A DNA stretch of 64,000 nucleotides, from contig NZ_JAINFL010000013.1 in assembly GCF_022458895.1 (NCBI RefSeq), positions 62,001-126,000 of the forward strand. The letters are read 5' to 3'. Every line of letters starts with the position of its first letter. Within the stretch, counting starts at the first letter, position 1. Shown in pieces: positions 37,059 through 46,178 of the stretch. The notes beneath the pieces were generated by a model. The model was not told where the DNA came from, did no database searches, and saw only the letters and a list, made by a program, of their open reading frames with translations. The DNA comes from Roseihalotalea indica (GTDB lineage: Bacteria; Bacteroidota; Bacteroidia; Cytophagales; Cyclobacteriaceae). The position numbers were made by a program, and so were the translations under genes.

Positions 37059-38435
37059 ATGAAAAAAATAGCTGCTTTATTGCTAACTACAACACTTTTC
37101 ATCAACCTATCTTGCCAGACAAATGCTGATAAAGAACCTGAAGAAAATACTGCTAAAGTGGCAGTAAGTTCACCACCTGATGATGAGCGCATGGACTGGT
37201 GGAGAGACGCTGGTTTTGGGATGTTTATCCACTGGGGGTTGTATGCCATTCCGGGAGGCATTTACCAGGGAGATACGGTGCGCGGCAATGCCGAATGGAT
37301 TATGGATAAACTGGATATTCCGGTAAACGAATACGAACAATTTGCCAGTCAGTTCAACCCCCAGAAATTTGACGCGGATGCGTGGGTGAGCATTGCCAAA
37401 AACGCTGGCATGAAGTACATCGTGATCACCTCGAAGCACCACGAAGGGTTTTGCCTCTGGGACTCGGAAGTAACGGACTATGATGTTATGGATGCCTCAC
37501 CCTTCAAGCGGGATATCCTGGCCGAGTTAGCCGAAGCCTGCCGAAAGCAGGACGTCAAGCTATGCTTTTATTACTCAATTGTAGACTGGCATCACCCTCA
37601 GGCGCAGGCCCCCCTGTATCCTAATTACAATGCCGGTCAAAGCGATTCTACGGTGTATAACCCGGAATTTCCGGAATACTATGAGAACTACCTAAAACCA
37701 CAGATTAAAGAGTTGCTGACCAACTACGGCGATATAGGAGTCGTTTGGTTTGATGGAGACTGGATTCCGGACTACACTACTGAAATGGGTAAAGAGCTAT
37801 ACAATTTTATTCGCGATATTCAGCCGGATGCTATTGTGAACAACCGGGTAGACAAAGGCCGTACAGGCATGTCAGGTATGAATAAAGCGGGGAGTTTCGC
37901 TGGCGATTTCGGTACGCCCGAAAAAGAGATTCCCGATACCGGTATGGATGGCGTAGACTGGGAGTCTTGCCTAACGATGAATAACACCTGGGGCTTTAAG
38001 TCAGTGGATCATCACTGGAAGAGTGAAGAAGCCCTGATTCAGAGCTTGGTAGAAATTGTATCGAAAGGGGGCAATCTTCTGCTTAATGTGGGCCCTACGG
38101 CCGAAGGCGAAATTCCTGAGCCTAGTGTGGAGCGCTTACAGGCGATGGGAGCCTGGCTAAAGGTGAACGGAGAGGCCATCTACGGGGCAGAAGCCAGCCC
38201 CTACGAAAAGCCAGACTGGGGTAGATATACTGCTAAGGAGGGAGTACTATATGCCCATGTATTTGACTGGCCTGCTGATGGTAAATTGCCACTGCACCCG
38301 GATATTAAAGCTAAGAAAGTATCGCTGCTTTCTAACCCAACCAGCACGCTAGAGTTCCAATTGGCTGAGTCACTAGTGCTGCTTCCCAACACGGCCCCGG
38401 ATGAAGCAGTATCGGTGATTAAAATAGTACTATAA
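37059..38435 (+). CDS. GH29 alpha-L-fucosidase lipoprotein
   Basis: A 458-residue enzyme with lipobox (FINLSCQTN, Cys20). WWRDAGFGMFIHWGLYAIPGG, KYIVITSKHHEGFCLWDS and GVVWFDGDW (nucleophile Asp232) are signatures of GH29. The C-terminal half of the TIM barrel (IVSKGGNLLLNVGPTAEGEIPE) is intact. GH29 enzymes release L-fucose with retention; the open motif composition with WESCLTMNNTWGFK suits the broad-substrate GH29-A type. It would trim fucose from oligosaccharides produced by the lyase and sulfatases. It lies 13 bases after the DUF1961-like gene. No fucose catabolic genes are in the window. Confidence 0.9.
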   Translation: MKKIAALLLTTTLFINLSCQTNADKEPEENTAKVAVSSPPDDERMDWWRDAGFGMFIHWGLYAIPGGIYQGDTVRGNAEWIMDKLDIPVNEYEQFASQFNPQKFDADAWVSIAKNAGMKYIVITSKHHEGFCLWDSEVTDYDVMDASPFKRDILAELAEACRKQDVKLCFYYSIVDWHHPQAQAPLYPNYNAGQSDSTVYNPEFPEYYENYLKPQIKELLTNYGDIGVVWFDGDWIPDYTTEMGKELYNFIRDIQPDAIVNNRVDKGRTGMSGMNKAGSFAGDFGTPEKEIPDTGMDGVDWESCLTMNNTWGFKSVDHHWKSEEALIQSLVEIVSKGGNLLLNVGPTAEGEIPEPSVERLQAMGAWLKVNGEAIYGAEASPYEKPDWGRYTAKEGVLYAHVFDWPADGKLPLHPDIKAKKVSLLSNPTSTLEFQLAESLVLLPNTAPDEAVSVIKIVL

Positions 38436-38591
38436 AGCCTCACTAATTTAGTCCACGATAAATTCACGAAGAATCACATCCTTAACTTTAAAAATGGGCT
38501 ATTTTAACAGATGTGTGCCATTGTTATTTGCTTTCTTTAGAACGCACGACCAAATGATACTTCACAATCCACTCTAAAAACATTTTACTAA

Positions 38592-40985
38592 ATGCATTTT
38601 CAAAACATACTTTCTACTCTTTTACTGGTTTCACTATTCACCATACCAACCAAATCCATTAATGCACAAAGTACAACTGACTTAACAACCGTCGAGAAGA
38701 TAGCTCCGGTTGATCTGGTATATCCCCATCTAGATGCGGCCAATTCGCGTTGGTTTTTCTTCTCATCGGCCTGTCGTCCATTTGGCATGGTGAATCTGAG
38801 TCCGGACATGACCATTGATGGTGCCTGGAATTCAGGGTACCGATATGAGGAGGATAGTATCTATTTTTTTAGTCATATTCATGCTTGGCAAATGTCAGGC
38901 ATTCCTATGTTGCCCACTACCGGCGAGTTCAAGGGGCATCTGGGCCCGGATAGTTATAAGTCAGCTTACCAACATACTAAAGAAGAAGCAACCCCCGGTT
39001 ATCATCGGGTTTTTCTGGAAGATTATAATATTCTAGCCGAGCTGACTTCCACCCCCCGGGTAGGCTTTCACCGGTATACCTTTCCCGAATCAGACGAAAG
39101 CCACATTCTGCTGGATCTGGGAACGGTTTTGGGGCCTTCCGGTACCCAGTCTGGGTATGCGAAAAAAATATCGACTACCGAGATAGCGGGGTATGCGGTG
39201 ATGGATGCTACCAGTCGGCGTCCTCAGCCGCTCGAAGTGTACTATGTGATTCAACTAAATAAACCTTTCCGAACTATGAAAGGCTGGCAAAACCAGCAAC
39301 TATTAGGTGAAATAGCCGAGTTTGAAGGAGAAGGAGGCGGTATTTATATGGAATTTGATACTGAGGCTGAGGAAAAGATTCTCATGAAAGTGGGCATATC
39401 CTATGTAAGTACGGAACAAGCCAGACTCAATATAGAAACTGAATTACCTGAGTGGAATTTTGACGAAATAGTGGATGCATCCAAAGAAGATTGGAACCAG
39501 ACATTAAGCAAAATTGAGATCGAGGGAGGTACTTTTTTGGAAAGAAGAAGATTTTATACCGACCTCTGGCACGCTTTGCAGGGACGGCGAATGATCAGTG
39601 ATGCCAATGGGAAGTATTGCGACCGAACCGGCGGGAAAAAGCGTATTGGGCAAATACCTCTGGGTACCGATGGAAAACCTGCTTTTAACCATTACAATTC
39701 TGATTCTTTCTGGGGAGCACAGTGGACCATATCCACGCTCTGGCAACTAGCATACCCTGAAATAGCAGAAGAATTTGTGAATTCTATGTTGCTGATGTAT
39801 GATGATGGCGGCCTGATCCCCCGCGGTCCATCCGGCGGAAATTACACCTATGTAATGACTGGTGCTTCTTCCACCCCTTTTATTGTAGGAGCCTACATGA
39901 AAGGCATCCGGGGGTATGATGTTGATAAGGCTTATGAAGGGTTAAAGAAAAACCATCTACCGGGTGGAATCATGGCAAGGGCTGGTTATGAACATACTAC
40001 TGAAAAAGGGGGCGGGCTCGAGTACTATATGGAGCGAGGTTATATTCCATATCCGATGGATGACAAACGGTGGGGTGGACATCAGGATGGTGCCGGACAA
40101 ACGCTGGAATATGCTTATCAGGACTGGTGCCTGGCGCAAATGGCAAAATCCTTAGGCAAGGAAGAAGATTATACCTATTTCATGGAAAGGTCACATAACT
40201 GGAAAAATCTGCTTGACCCGGAAACAGGTTGGATCAGACCACGGGAAAGAGATGGAAGCTGGCGTTCTCCTTTTGACCCTTACGATCATCAGAAAGGATT
40301 TGTAGAGTCGAATAGCGCGCAGTCTACCTGGTATGTACCACACGATCTGCCCGGGTTGGCAGCGGAAATGGGAGGGAAGGAAGTTGCGGCCCAAAAGCTG
40401 GTGAAAAGTTTTGAAGTGGCGGCCAAGCAGGACTTTACCTCCGGTAAATCACATGACCAGGAGTTACAGGCCGAAATGCGAAGAGTTCCGATCAACTACG
40501 GAAACCAACCCTCTATCCAGACGGCTTTTGTATTCAACCATATTGGCTATCCCTGGCTTACCCAATACTGGTCACGAGAAGTGATTGAAAAGTCTTTTTC
40601 GGACCTTTCTCCTCAGCGAGGCTATAATGGTGACGAAGACCAGGGGTTGATGGGGGCATTGTCAGTACTAATGAAAATGGGAATCTTTGAGATGAAAAGC
40701 GGGAATGAAACGGAACCACTTTATGAACTGGGCAGTCCGGTATTTGATAGGATAACTATTCATTTAAACCCAGACTATTACCCAGGCAAATCAGTAATAA
40801 TTGAGGCAGGCAATACCAGCTCCACTAACCGTTACATACAGTCGGCTACGCTAAATGGGGAGTCGCTGAGCAGCCCTTTTGTGCCTCATCAAAACTTGGT
40901 TAAGGGAGGTGTTTTACGGCTGGAAATGGGAGGTGTACCCCAAAAGGACTGGGGTAAAACAGAAAAAGTGTTGGAGGGGAAGTAA
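38592..40985 (+). CDS. GH92 alpha-mannosidase
   Basis: A 797-residue secreted enzyme with a signal peptide ending SINAQ. The N-terminal beta-sandwich begins DLVYPHLDAANSRWFFFSSACRPFGMVNLSPD, and the catalytic alpha/alpha barrel contains TLEYAYQDWCLAQMAKSLG and the late acidic motif GYNGDEDQGLMGALSVLMKMG, both typical of GH92 calcium-dependent exo-alpha-mannosidases. The length is normal. In a PUL with a fucosidase, a lyase and sulfatases it argues that the substrate has terminal or branch alpha-mannose. It follows the GH29 gene after 156 bases, on the same strand. Confidence 0.87.
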   Translation: MHFQNILSTLLLVSLFTIPTKSINAQSTTDLTTVEKIAPVDLVYPHLDAANSRWFFFSSACRPFGMVNLSPDMTIDGAWNSGYRYEEDSIYFFSHIHAWQMSGIPMLPTTGEFKGHLGPDSYKSAYQHTKEEATPGYHRVFLEDYNILAELTSTPRVGFHRYTFPESDESHILLDLGTVLGPSGTQSGYAKKISTTEIAGYAVMDATSRRPQPLEVYYVIQLNKPFRTMKGWQNQQLLGEIAEFEGEGGGIYMEFDTEAEEKILMKVGISYVSTEQARLNIETELPEWNFDEIVDASKEDWNQTLSKIEIEGGTFLERRRFYTDLWHALQGRRMISDANGKYCDRTGGKKRIGQIPLGTDGKPAFNHYNSDSFWGAQWTISTLWQLAYPEIAEEFVNSMLLMYDDGGLIPRGPSGGNYTYVMTGASSTPFIVGAYMKGIRGYDVDKAYEGLKKNHLPGGIMARAGYEHTTEKGGGLEYYMERGYIPYPMDDKRWGGHQDGAGQTLEYAYQDWCLAQMAKSLGKEEDYTYFMERSHNWKNLLDPETGWIRPRERDGSWRSPFDPYDHQKGFVESNSAQSTWYVPHDLPGLAAEMGGKEVAAQKLVKSFEVAAKQDFTSGKSHDQELQAEMRRVPINYGNQPSIQTAFVFNHIGYPWLTQYWSREVIEKSFSDLSPQRGYNGDEDQGLMGALSVLMKMGIFEMKSGNETEPLYELGSPVFDRITIHLNPDYYPGKSVIIEAGNTSSTNRYIQSATLNGESLSSPFVPHQNLVKGGVLRLEMGGVPQKDWGKTEKVLEGK

Positions 40986-41298
40986 GCCTGATAAGCATGT
41001 GATGTCACGATGATAACTTGCCAGCGCAAGGCTTCATTGACTATTTCTGGGTCTAATTGCTGGTGACAGTCTGGTTGTGACAACAGAAGATGATTAGCTA
41101 CCTGCTCTCGTTTTGTTTTCCTGAAGTTATTGAGAAAGTAACAGCTTGTTCTTTAACGCTTAACCATCTGTAAGCAGAACAGGAAAACAGGTGCCATAAT
41201 TGGAAAGCAGCGACCAGTTAAACGTGATAATAAAAGACCCCAATACTAAATGGAGATGGTGGGAAAACACCGAATCATTTATAAATTAGCTTTTACAT
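40986..41298. other. 313-base spacer before the RraA-like gene
   Basis: No gene recognised. A minus-strand frame (40889-41083) overlaps the GH92 gene and has no support. A promoter for the RraA-like gene may lie here, but no clear Bacteroidota promoter was found. Confidence 0.4.
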
Positions 41299-42003
41299 AT
41301 GTTGCAGTCAACCAGAGAACAACTTAAAGAGACAACCACTCCTACGATAGCCACCATTTTATTTAAATTAGGGCTACGGAATCAATTCATACAAGGAGTT
41401 AGGCCATTGGCATTGGGTAAACCAACGATGGTCGGTGAGGCTTTCACGCTGAGATACATACCAGCCAGAGAAGATTTGAATCCAATTACCGTTTTTCAAA
41501 ATCCTGAACATCCTCAGCGCGTGGCTATCGAAACCTGTCCGGCAGGTGCTGTACTGGTCATGGATAGCCGGAAAAATGCAAGGGCCGCTTCAGCAGGATC
41601 TTTGCTGATTACTCGACTAATGGTTCGCGGGGCTGCCGGAGTTGTCACTGACGGTGGGTTTAGAGACTCACCAGTTATTGCAAAATTACCATTTCCTGCT
41701 TTTCATAATACCCCTTCGGCACCGACAAATTTGACGTTAAATCATGCTATAGACGTAAATGTCCCCATTGGTTGTGGCGATGTAGCTGTTTTTCCTGGGG
41801 ATGTGTTAGTGGGTGATGACGATGGGGTAATGGTAATACCCGCGAATTTAGCCGATCAAGTGGCAGCGGAAGCTAAGAAAATGGAGCTTTATGAAAAGTA
41901 TGTGGCTGAAAAGATCTATGAAGGCCGATCAATCATAGGTCTGTATCCTATCACTACAGAAGAAAACAAAATTGATTTTGAGAACTGGAAAAAAGACAGG
42001 TAG
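41299..42003 (+). CDS. RraA-like / HMG-aldolase-family protein
   Basis: A 234-residue cytoplasmic protein of the RraA/4-hydroxy-4-methyl-2-oxoglutarate aldolase family. GAVLVMDSRKNARAASAGSLLITRLMVRGAAGVVTDGGFRDS carries the family's substrate and metal binding elements, and VNVPIGCGDVAVFPGDVLVGDDDGVMVIPA is the conserved C-terminal signature. Members split 2-keto acids by retro-aldol cleavage or decarboxylate oxaloacetate; RraA itself binds RNase E. At the end of a polysaccharide locus it could act on a keto-acid from uronate or fucose breakdown. The specific reaction is not deducible. It is the last plus-strand gene of the locus. Confidence 0.8.
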   Translation: MLQSTREQLKETTTPTIATILFKLGLRNQFIQGVRPLALGKPTMVGEAFTLRYIPAREDLNPITVFQNPEHPQRVAIETCPAGAVLVMDSRKNARAASAGSLLITRLMVRGAAGVVTDGGFRDSPVIAKLPFPAFHNTPSAPTNLTLNHAIDVNVPIGCGDVAVFPGDVLVGDDDGVMVIPANLADQVAAEAKKMELYEKYVAEKIYEGRSIIGLYPITTEENKIDFENWKKDR

Positions 42004-42920
42004 GCATACACTACCTTCTTATTTTAGTTGGATCGACTGTTTTTACTCATCCTACCTTCCACCCACTTTGGTGAAGTGGTTGTTTATTTAACAGTTAAAA
42101 ATATCAGGTATCCCATTCCATAAACTGATTAAAGAAAAAAAGAAAGCCGCAGATTATCAGTGGCCCAGTCGCAAGAACGGTTGGAACCTGAGTTGTAAGC
42201 TTTTGATTTTTTAATTGATGCTCGAGCTCGCACCGTCTGTTGGGCTCGAATGCAGAAATCGTTTTTTTGAGCTGGGAAGATATATATTTGCATTTGATGT
42301 TGGAGGATTCATAGCACTGGGGGCGCCATAAAAGGGTAAAAGATTTACTCAAAGCATTCGGTTTTGCCATCTTTATTTAGCGACCGGTTGCATTTAAAAA
42401 GACAGCAGCCGGCTCGGCTTGTATCGATCTAATCGGCACGATCGGCTAAAGCTGCCTGGATTTCATTCAGCCATTGCATAATACTTTTCGCTTATGGAAC
42501 GTCATACCAATGATTCTTCCCAGAGTTTGGCTGCACATATTGTCCATCCCAGCTTTACTGATGGAGATTATCCCTCGCATAGCACTCATTAAGTAGGGGA
42601 GTATCACCCTCCTGCATCCTTGGTTTGTCAGGATTGAAACCCGAGGGTAGATAGACCTCATCCAACGGGCCGTATTTCTCATGAGTATGGGTATTGAATC
42701 ACTCCAGGTTCCCTAGAGCCGACTCCTGAGCGAACATCCCTGAGTACATTTTCTGAGAGACGATTATGAACAAATTCGGGAAATGACCCAGCAGTCACTG
42801 CCCCGAACCATTATGCCTTGGCTTATTACTCAGCCTGACCATTTCGTAGCTCGGTAAGAAAAGTCTCTAACTCATCCGCTACACCTTCCATATGGCCCTG
42901 GCTGCCTCTTGTGTTAACCA
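42004..42920. pseudogene. 917-base decayed region with protein-like fragments on both strands
   Basis: No intact gene. Short stretches still read like protein. Minus strand about 42445-42684: EKYGPLDEVYLPSGFNPDKP, continuing toward NECYARDNLH and, after stops, IMQWLNEIQAALADRAD. Plus strand about 42723-42858: FLRDDYEQIREMTQQSLPRT, ending HFVAR. Minus strand about 42838-42900: GSQGHMEGVADELETFLTEL to a stop. All are interrupted by stops or have lost their neighbours. I do not recognise the families. A further minus frame at 42104-42370 has no support. The region separates the sulfated-glycan locus from the metal genes. Confidence 0.35.
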
Positions 42921-43568
42921 TTAACAACAATCATCGCTGCAACTCAGGTTTTTGGTTTGCGCTTTTTCAAAGGCTTCTTTTCCTTCTTTGAATGCATACC
43001 AGGCAATCCCCAGGCTCCCGATGGCGTCTACGTAGGGCACCGCAAATAACTCATACAACAAACTGGAAGCCAGTAGGATGAACGAAAGATAGAAACAGGT
43101 TTTCGTACAATGGGCATCCGAAACTATAGGAGCTGAATCCAAAGCCTTACCCACATTCAGCTTTTTGCGGTACAGAAAATACATAGTCAAAATGGAAATG
43201 ATTGAAATCACAATACCACCCTGGGTAGTTTCTGGTTGCAATCCCTGGTAAATGGATAGAAACGCTCCTGCCACCAATCCGATGGTCAGGATGTAAAAAG
43301 CTGTTCCGGTGATTTTCAGTGCCCGGACTTCAAATATATCCTGACTCTCTATCGGATGGTGCTTCATGCGCTGGACCATGTGGGCAATGCCCAACCCGGA
43401 GAGCACTTCCACAAAGGAGTCTACCCCGAAGCCAAACAAGGCCAGCGTGTCATCGGCATAACCTAGCCAAATCGACACGGCACCCTCCAGCAGGTTATAG
43501 CCGATGGTTATCAGGCTGAGCAGGAATGCCGTATGTAATAACTTTGGAGATTTGGTAGTCTGAATCAT
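42921..43568 (-). CDS. cation-diffusion-facilitator-like membrane transporter
   Basis: A 215-residue integral membrane protein with about six hydrophobic segments, including LLEGAVSIWLGYADDTLALFGFGVDSFVEVLSGLGIAH, which resembles the first half of CDF efflux proteins, and DAIGSLGIAWYAFKEGKEAFEKA near the end. The C-terminus is SCSDDCC, a likely metal-binding tail. There is no cytoplasmic CDF C-terminal domain, so it is shorter than classical CDF proteins. It starts 11 bases after the end of the TonB-dependent receptor gene and is probably co-transcribed with it. Transport of a divalent heavy metal is inferred; the ion is not known. Confidence 0.72.
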   Translation of the reverse strand: MIQTTKSPKLLHTAFLLSLITIGYNLLEGAVSIWLGYADDTLALFGFGVDSFVEVLSGLGIAHMVQRMKHHPIESQDIFEVRALKITGTAFYILTIGLVAGAFLSIYQGLQPETTQGGIVISIISILTMYFLYRKKLNVGKALDSAPIVSDAHCTKTCFYLSFILLASSLLYELFAVPYVDAIGSLGIAWYAFKEGKEAFEKAQTKNLSCSDDCC

Positions 43569-43579
43569 GGTGATATTTT

Positions 43580-45751
43580 TTAAAGTGTAAGCTTAATTCC
43601 TCCGTTAACCACAAAACCATCCACAGGGGCATAGATATCCCGGAAATCAGGATTGGTTCTTGGGCCGGTATAGATGATATCAAAACGAGTCTGACGGGTG
43701 TCCAGGAAATTCTCAAAGTTTAAAAACAGGGAAAATTTTGAGAATACTTTTTCCATCATCAAACCACAGATCCAGTAAGGCTGTCCGGCGGTGCCATCCG
43801 AAAGTTGCTGCTGGCTATAATAATACCCTTCCAGTCCAACCCGCCACTTTTCGTGTACTTCGTAGACCAGCACGTTGTTGAGCCGGTGCCGGGCGGTTAA
43901 CGGCATCCGGGTGACTTTATCGCCCAGGTGTTGCCTCACATCCGCCAATGTATAGCCCACGAAGAGTTTGAAATCCCGGTAACCCAGCTTCAGATTGGTT
44001 TCCATTCCCTTGGATACTACATAACCGTCTGCATTATCAAAGTAATACAAGCCCTGAGAAGTTCGATTGATCAACAGAGGATCATTCAGACGAGTTAAGA
44101 AGAACAGATGATTCATCGATAAGCTTACCTGATCGTCAAACAAGCCGGTACGGTAATTAATATCCCAGTTTCCGCCAAGGGAGCGCTCTAGCGCGGTAGA
44201 TTCGTAGCCAATCGGTAGCACCTGTTGAAATTGCCGTTCTTCCGCTTCTTCGGTAAAGATAGAAGGAGTTTTGTATCCTAACCCTCCTCCTAAACGGGAG
44301 GTAAGTTGGGGGGATACTTTAAGCAATGCCGAAATTCGGGGCAACAGAATAAACCCATAGTCCACCACATAATCGCCTCGCAAGCCCCCTTCCAGAGCAA
44401 ACTGCTCAGAAAATTGATAGGTGCTCTGCAAAAAACCTCCGGCAATTGTCTGGTCCTGATCGCGAGTCTGATCGTTAGGCTGAGTTTCCCGAAACCAGTC
44501 GGTCCACAGGTTTAGCCCGGCAATCCATTCCAGCTTTTCGTTGCTAACCTGATAATTTACCTCGGAAAAAGACGCTAACTGATACCCGGTGAAACGGTAG
44601 TCAGGCACTTCAATATCCCGATCAAACACATTAAAGCTACTCTTTACAGCAAGTGATGCCTGCTCGTTGACACGATGCGTCAGGGAAAACTGGCTGGTTA
44701 CTCTTCGGGTATCATTACGTTCAAAATACCGATCATCATTCTCAGCAGGTGCTTCAATATATTGCAGATCACCGCCCAATCGGTCTTCTGTGCTCAGGTT
44801 TACCCCCAGGCTTACTTCGGTAGCTTTGCCAGGATACCAATAGAACTTAGGATTCAACGTGTAACGCTCAAATTTCGGAATGGCGGTCAGTCCTATATCG
44901 GCCGGATCATACGGAGCATTACTGTTGCGAGCGGCAAACACCGTTAGTCCTGCTTTGTCCCACTTTTTACCGTAGAAGCCACTCAGGTCTACCCCACCCG
45001 CTGAGGTGAAATTGATCATAAAATCAGCCACCCGCTCTTCCGTAGGGCGACGCGAAATCAGGTTAATCAGACCTGCTATAGCCCCTCCACCGTAGAGGGT
45101 GGAAGAACTACCTTTGATCACCTCTACCTGCTGCAAGTCCAGGGGGGGGATCTGCATGATACTTAACCCTCCGGAGAAACCGGAATAGAGCGGAAAGCCA
45201 TCTTTCAGAAGTTGAGTATATCTTCCATCCAGCCCCTGAATGCGAATGCTGGAATTGGCCGAGGTAGCTGATGTCTGCTGGGTGCGAATACCGGTGCTTT
45301 CGTTGAGCAGCATACGGATATCGCCCGGTTTCATATTTGCTTTCTCATTCAGCTCTTCTCCCGCAATGGTTTCTACCCGGGTAGGCAGGTCGGCAATGGT
45401 ACGGCTGCTGCGAGTGGAAGTGACGGTGACCTCCTCCAGTTCTTCGTGATGATGGTGCAGACCTACCTCCAGCGAACGCCCATCATCTTCCGGAAACTGC
45501 AAGGTGATTTGTTCGGGCTCATAGCCTACAAACCGAAAGACAATCTCGATAGAACCATCAGGAAACCCCGTAAATTGTAGGCGACCATTGGCATCGGCAG
45601 TCTGACCCTGACCGGTTTTTTTGATTTCCGCAGTAGCCCCCGGTAACACCTCCTGGCTATCCTGGTCTTTGACGATGGCGGTGAATTGGTTCTGGGCTTG
45701 CAGGCCCAGGGTCATGCCACAAAGGCATAACCCTATGATAATATTTTTCAT
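43580..45751 (-). CDS. TonB-dependent outer-membrane receptor, probably metal-related
   Basis: A 723-residue receptor from the ATG complementary to 45749-45751 (MKNIIIGLCLCGMTLGLQAQ), which gives a good signal peptide; a longer frame to 45787 does not. A carboxypeptidase-regulatory-like domain is followed by a HHHHEELEEVTVTSTR segment, where a four-His run stands just before the TonB box, then a plug (SSIRIQGLDGRYTQLLKDGFPLYSG; VEVIKGSSSTLYGGGAIAGLINLISRRP) and a barrel ending in VNGGIKLTL. It is of the FecA/CirA type, not SusC. The His run, the Cys-tailed CDF-like protein downstream and the Cys-rich protein upstream suggest metal uptake or sensing. The exact ligand is unknown. Confidence 0.82.
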   Translation of the reverse strand: MKNIIIGLCLCGMTLGLQAQNQFTAIVKDQDSQEVLPGATAEIKKTGQGQTADANGRLQFTGFPDGSIEIVFRFVGYEPEQITLQFPEDDGRSLEVGLHHHHEELEEVTVTSTRSSRTIADLPTRVETIAGEELNEKANMKPGDIRMLLNESTGIRTQQTSATSANSSIRIQGLDGRYTQLLKDGFPLYSGFSGGLSIMQIPPLDLQQVEVIKGSSSTLYGGGAIAGLINLISRRPTEERVADFMINFTSAGGVDLSGFYGKKWDKAGLTVFAARNSNAPYDPADIGLTAIPKFERYTLNPKFYWYPGKATEVSLGVNLSTEDRLGGDLQYIEAPAENDDRYFERNDTRRVTSQFSLTHRVNEQASLAVKSSFNVFDRDIEVPDYRFTGYQLASFSEVNYQVSNEKLEWIAGLNLWTDWFRETQPNDQTRDQDQTIAGGFLQSTYQFSEQFALEGGLRGDYVVDYGFILLPRISALLKVSPQLTSRLGGGLGYKTPSIFTEEAEERQFQQVLPIGYESTALERSLGGNWDINYRTGLFDDQVSLSMNHLFFLTRLNDPLLINRTSQGLYYFDNADGYVVSKGMETNLKLGYRDFKLFVGYTLADVRQHLGDKVTRMPLTARHRLNNVLVYEVHEKWRVGLEGYYYSQQQLSDGTAGQPYWICGLMMEKVFSKFSLFLNFENFLDTRQTRFDIIYTGPRTNPDFRDIYAPVDGFVVNGGIKLTL

Positions 45752-45824
45752 ACTAGGATTAGTGACAATTGAGAAAAGCTCACTCAAAAGTGTGAGAAAT
45801 AGGAAGAAAATAAATGATGTTTTT

Positions 45825-46178
45825 CTACACGTTAGCTTGAGGTGGCTCCCAAACCGGGGATAGCCAGGCAGAAGGAAAAAGTTTGGAAGAATAGAAGAAA
45901 GCAGGCTTATTACTGGTAAGAGCCATTGTGCTCTTTAAAAAGTGAGCTGGCTGATGTAAGGTAAAACCACTACAGCTACCACACCGCATAAACGGGGAGC
46001 AGGCTTGATCCTGAGTACTTTCCGGATGGTCAGACTGGACAGGATTATCAGAATGACCAGCTTCAGTGTGAGAGGCTTCGGAGCAAACCTCGCTATAGCA
46101 TCCCTCATCGGGTAGGCAACAGGGCACTATGGACAGATAAAGTACCCAGATGGAACACATGAATACAACCGCTCGCAC
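45825..46178 (-). CDS. small Cys-rich secreted protein (DUF6660-like)
   Basis: A 117-residue protein with an N-terminal hydrophobic signal (VVFMCSIWVLYLSIVPCC). The mature part has clustered Cys (CCLPDEGCYSEVCSEAS, ACSPFMRCGSCSGF) and several His, a pattern of small Bacteroidota proteins found in front of TonB-dependent receptors in metal-resistance clusters. The frame opens with GTG at 46178; the ATG at 46160 (MCSIWVLYLSIVPCC) is an equally good start. It precedes the receptor gene by 73 bases, with no obvious terminator between. Metal binding is inferred from composition only. Confidence 0.55.
   Translation of the reverse strand: MRAVVFMCSIWVLYLSIVPCCLPDEGCYSEVCSEASHTEAGHSDNPVQSDHPESTQDQACSPFMRCGSCSGFTLHQPAHFLKSTMALTSNKPAFFYSSKLFPSAWLSPVWEPPQANV

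Noticed and set aside
40889..41083. 64-codon minus-strand frame at the end of the GH92 gene
   Set aside because: Overlaps the GH92 coding region and has no recognised motif.
42104..42370. 88-codon minus-strand frame after the RraA-like gene
   Set aside because: No recognisable domain; surrounded by decayed sequence. A short similarity (CTGAGTTGT) with 54969-54977 is too brief to call a repeat.
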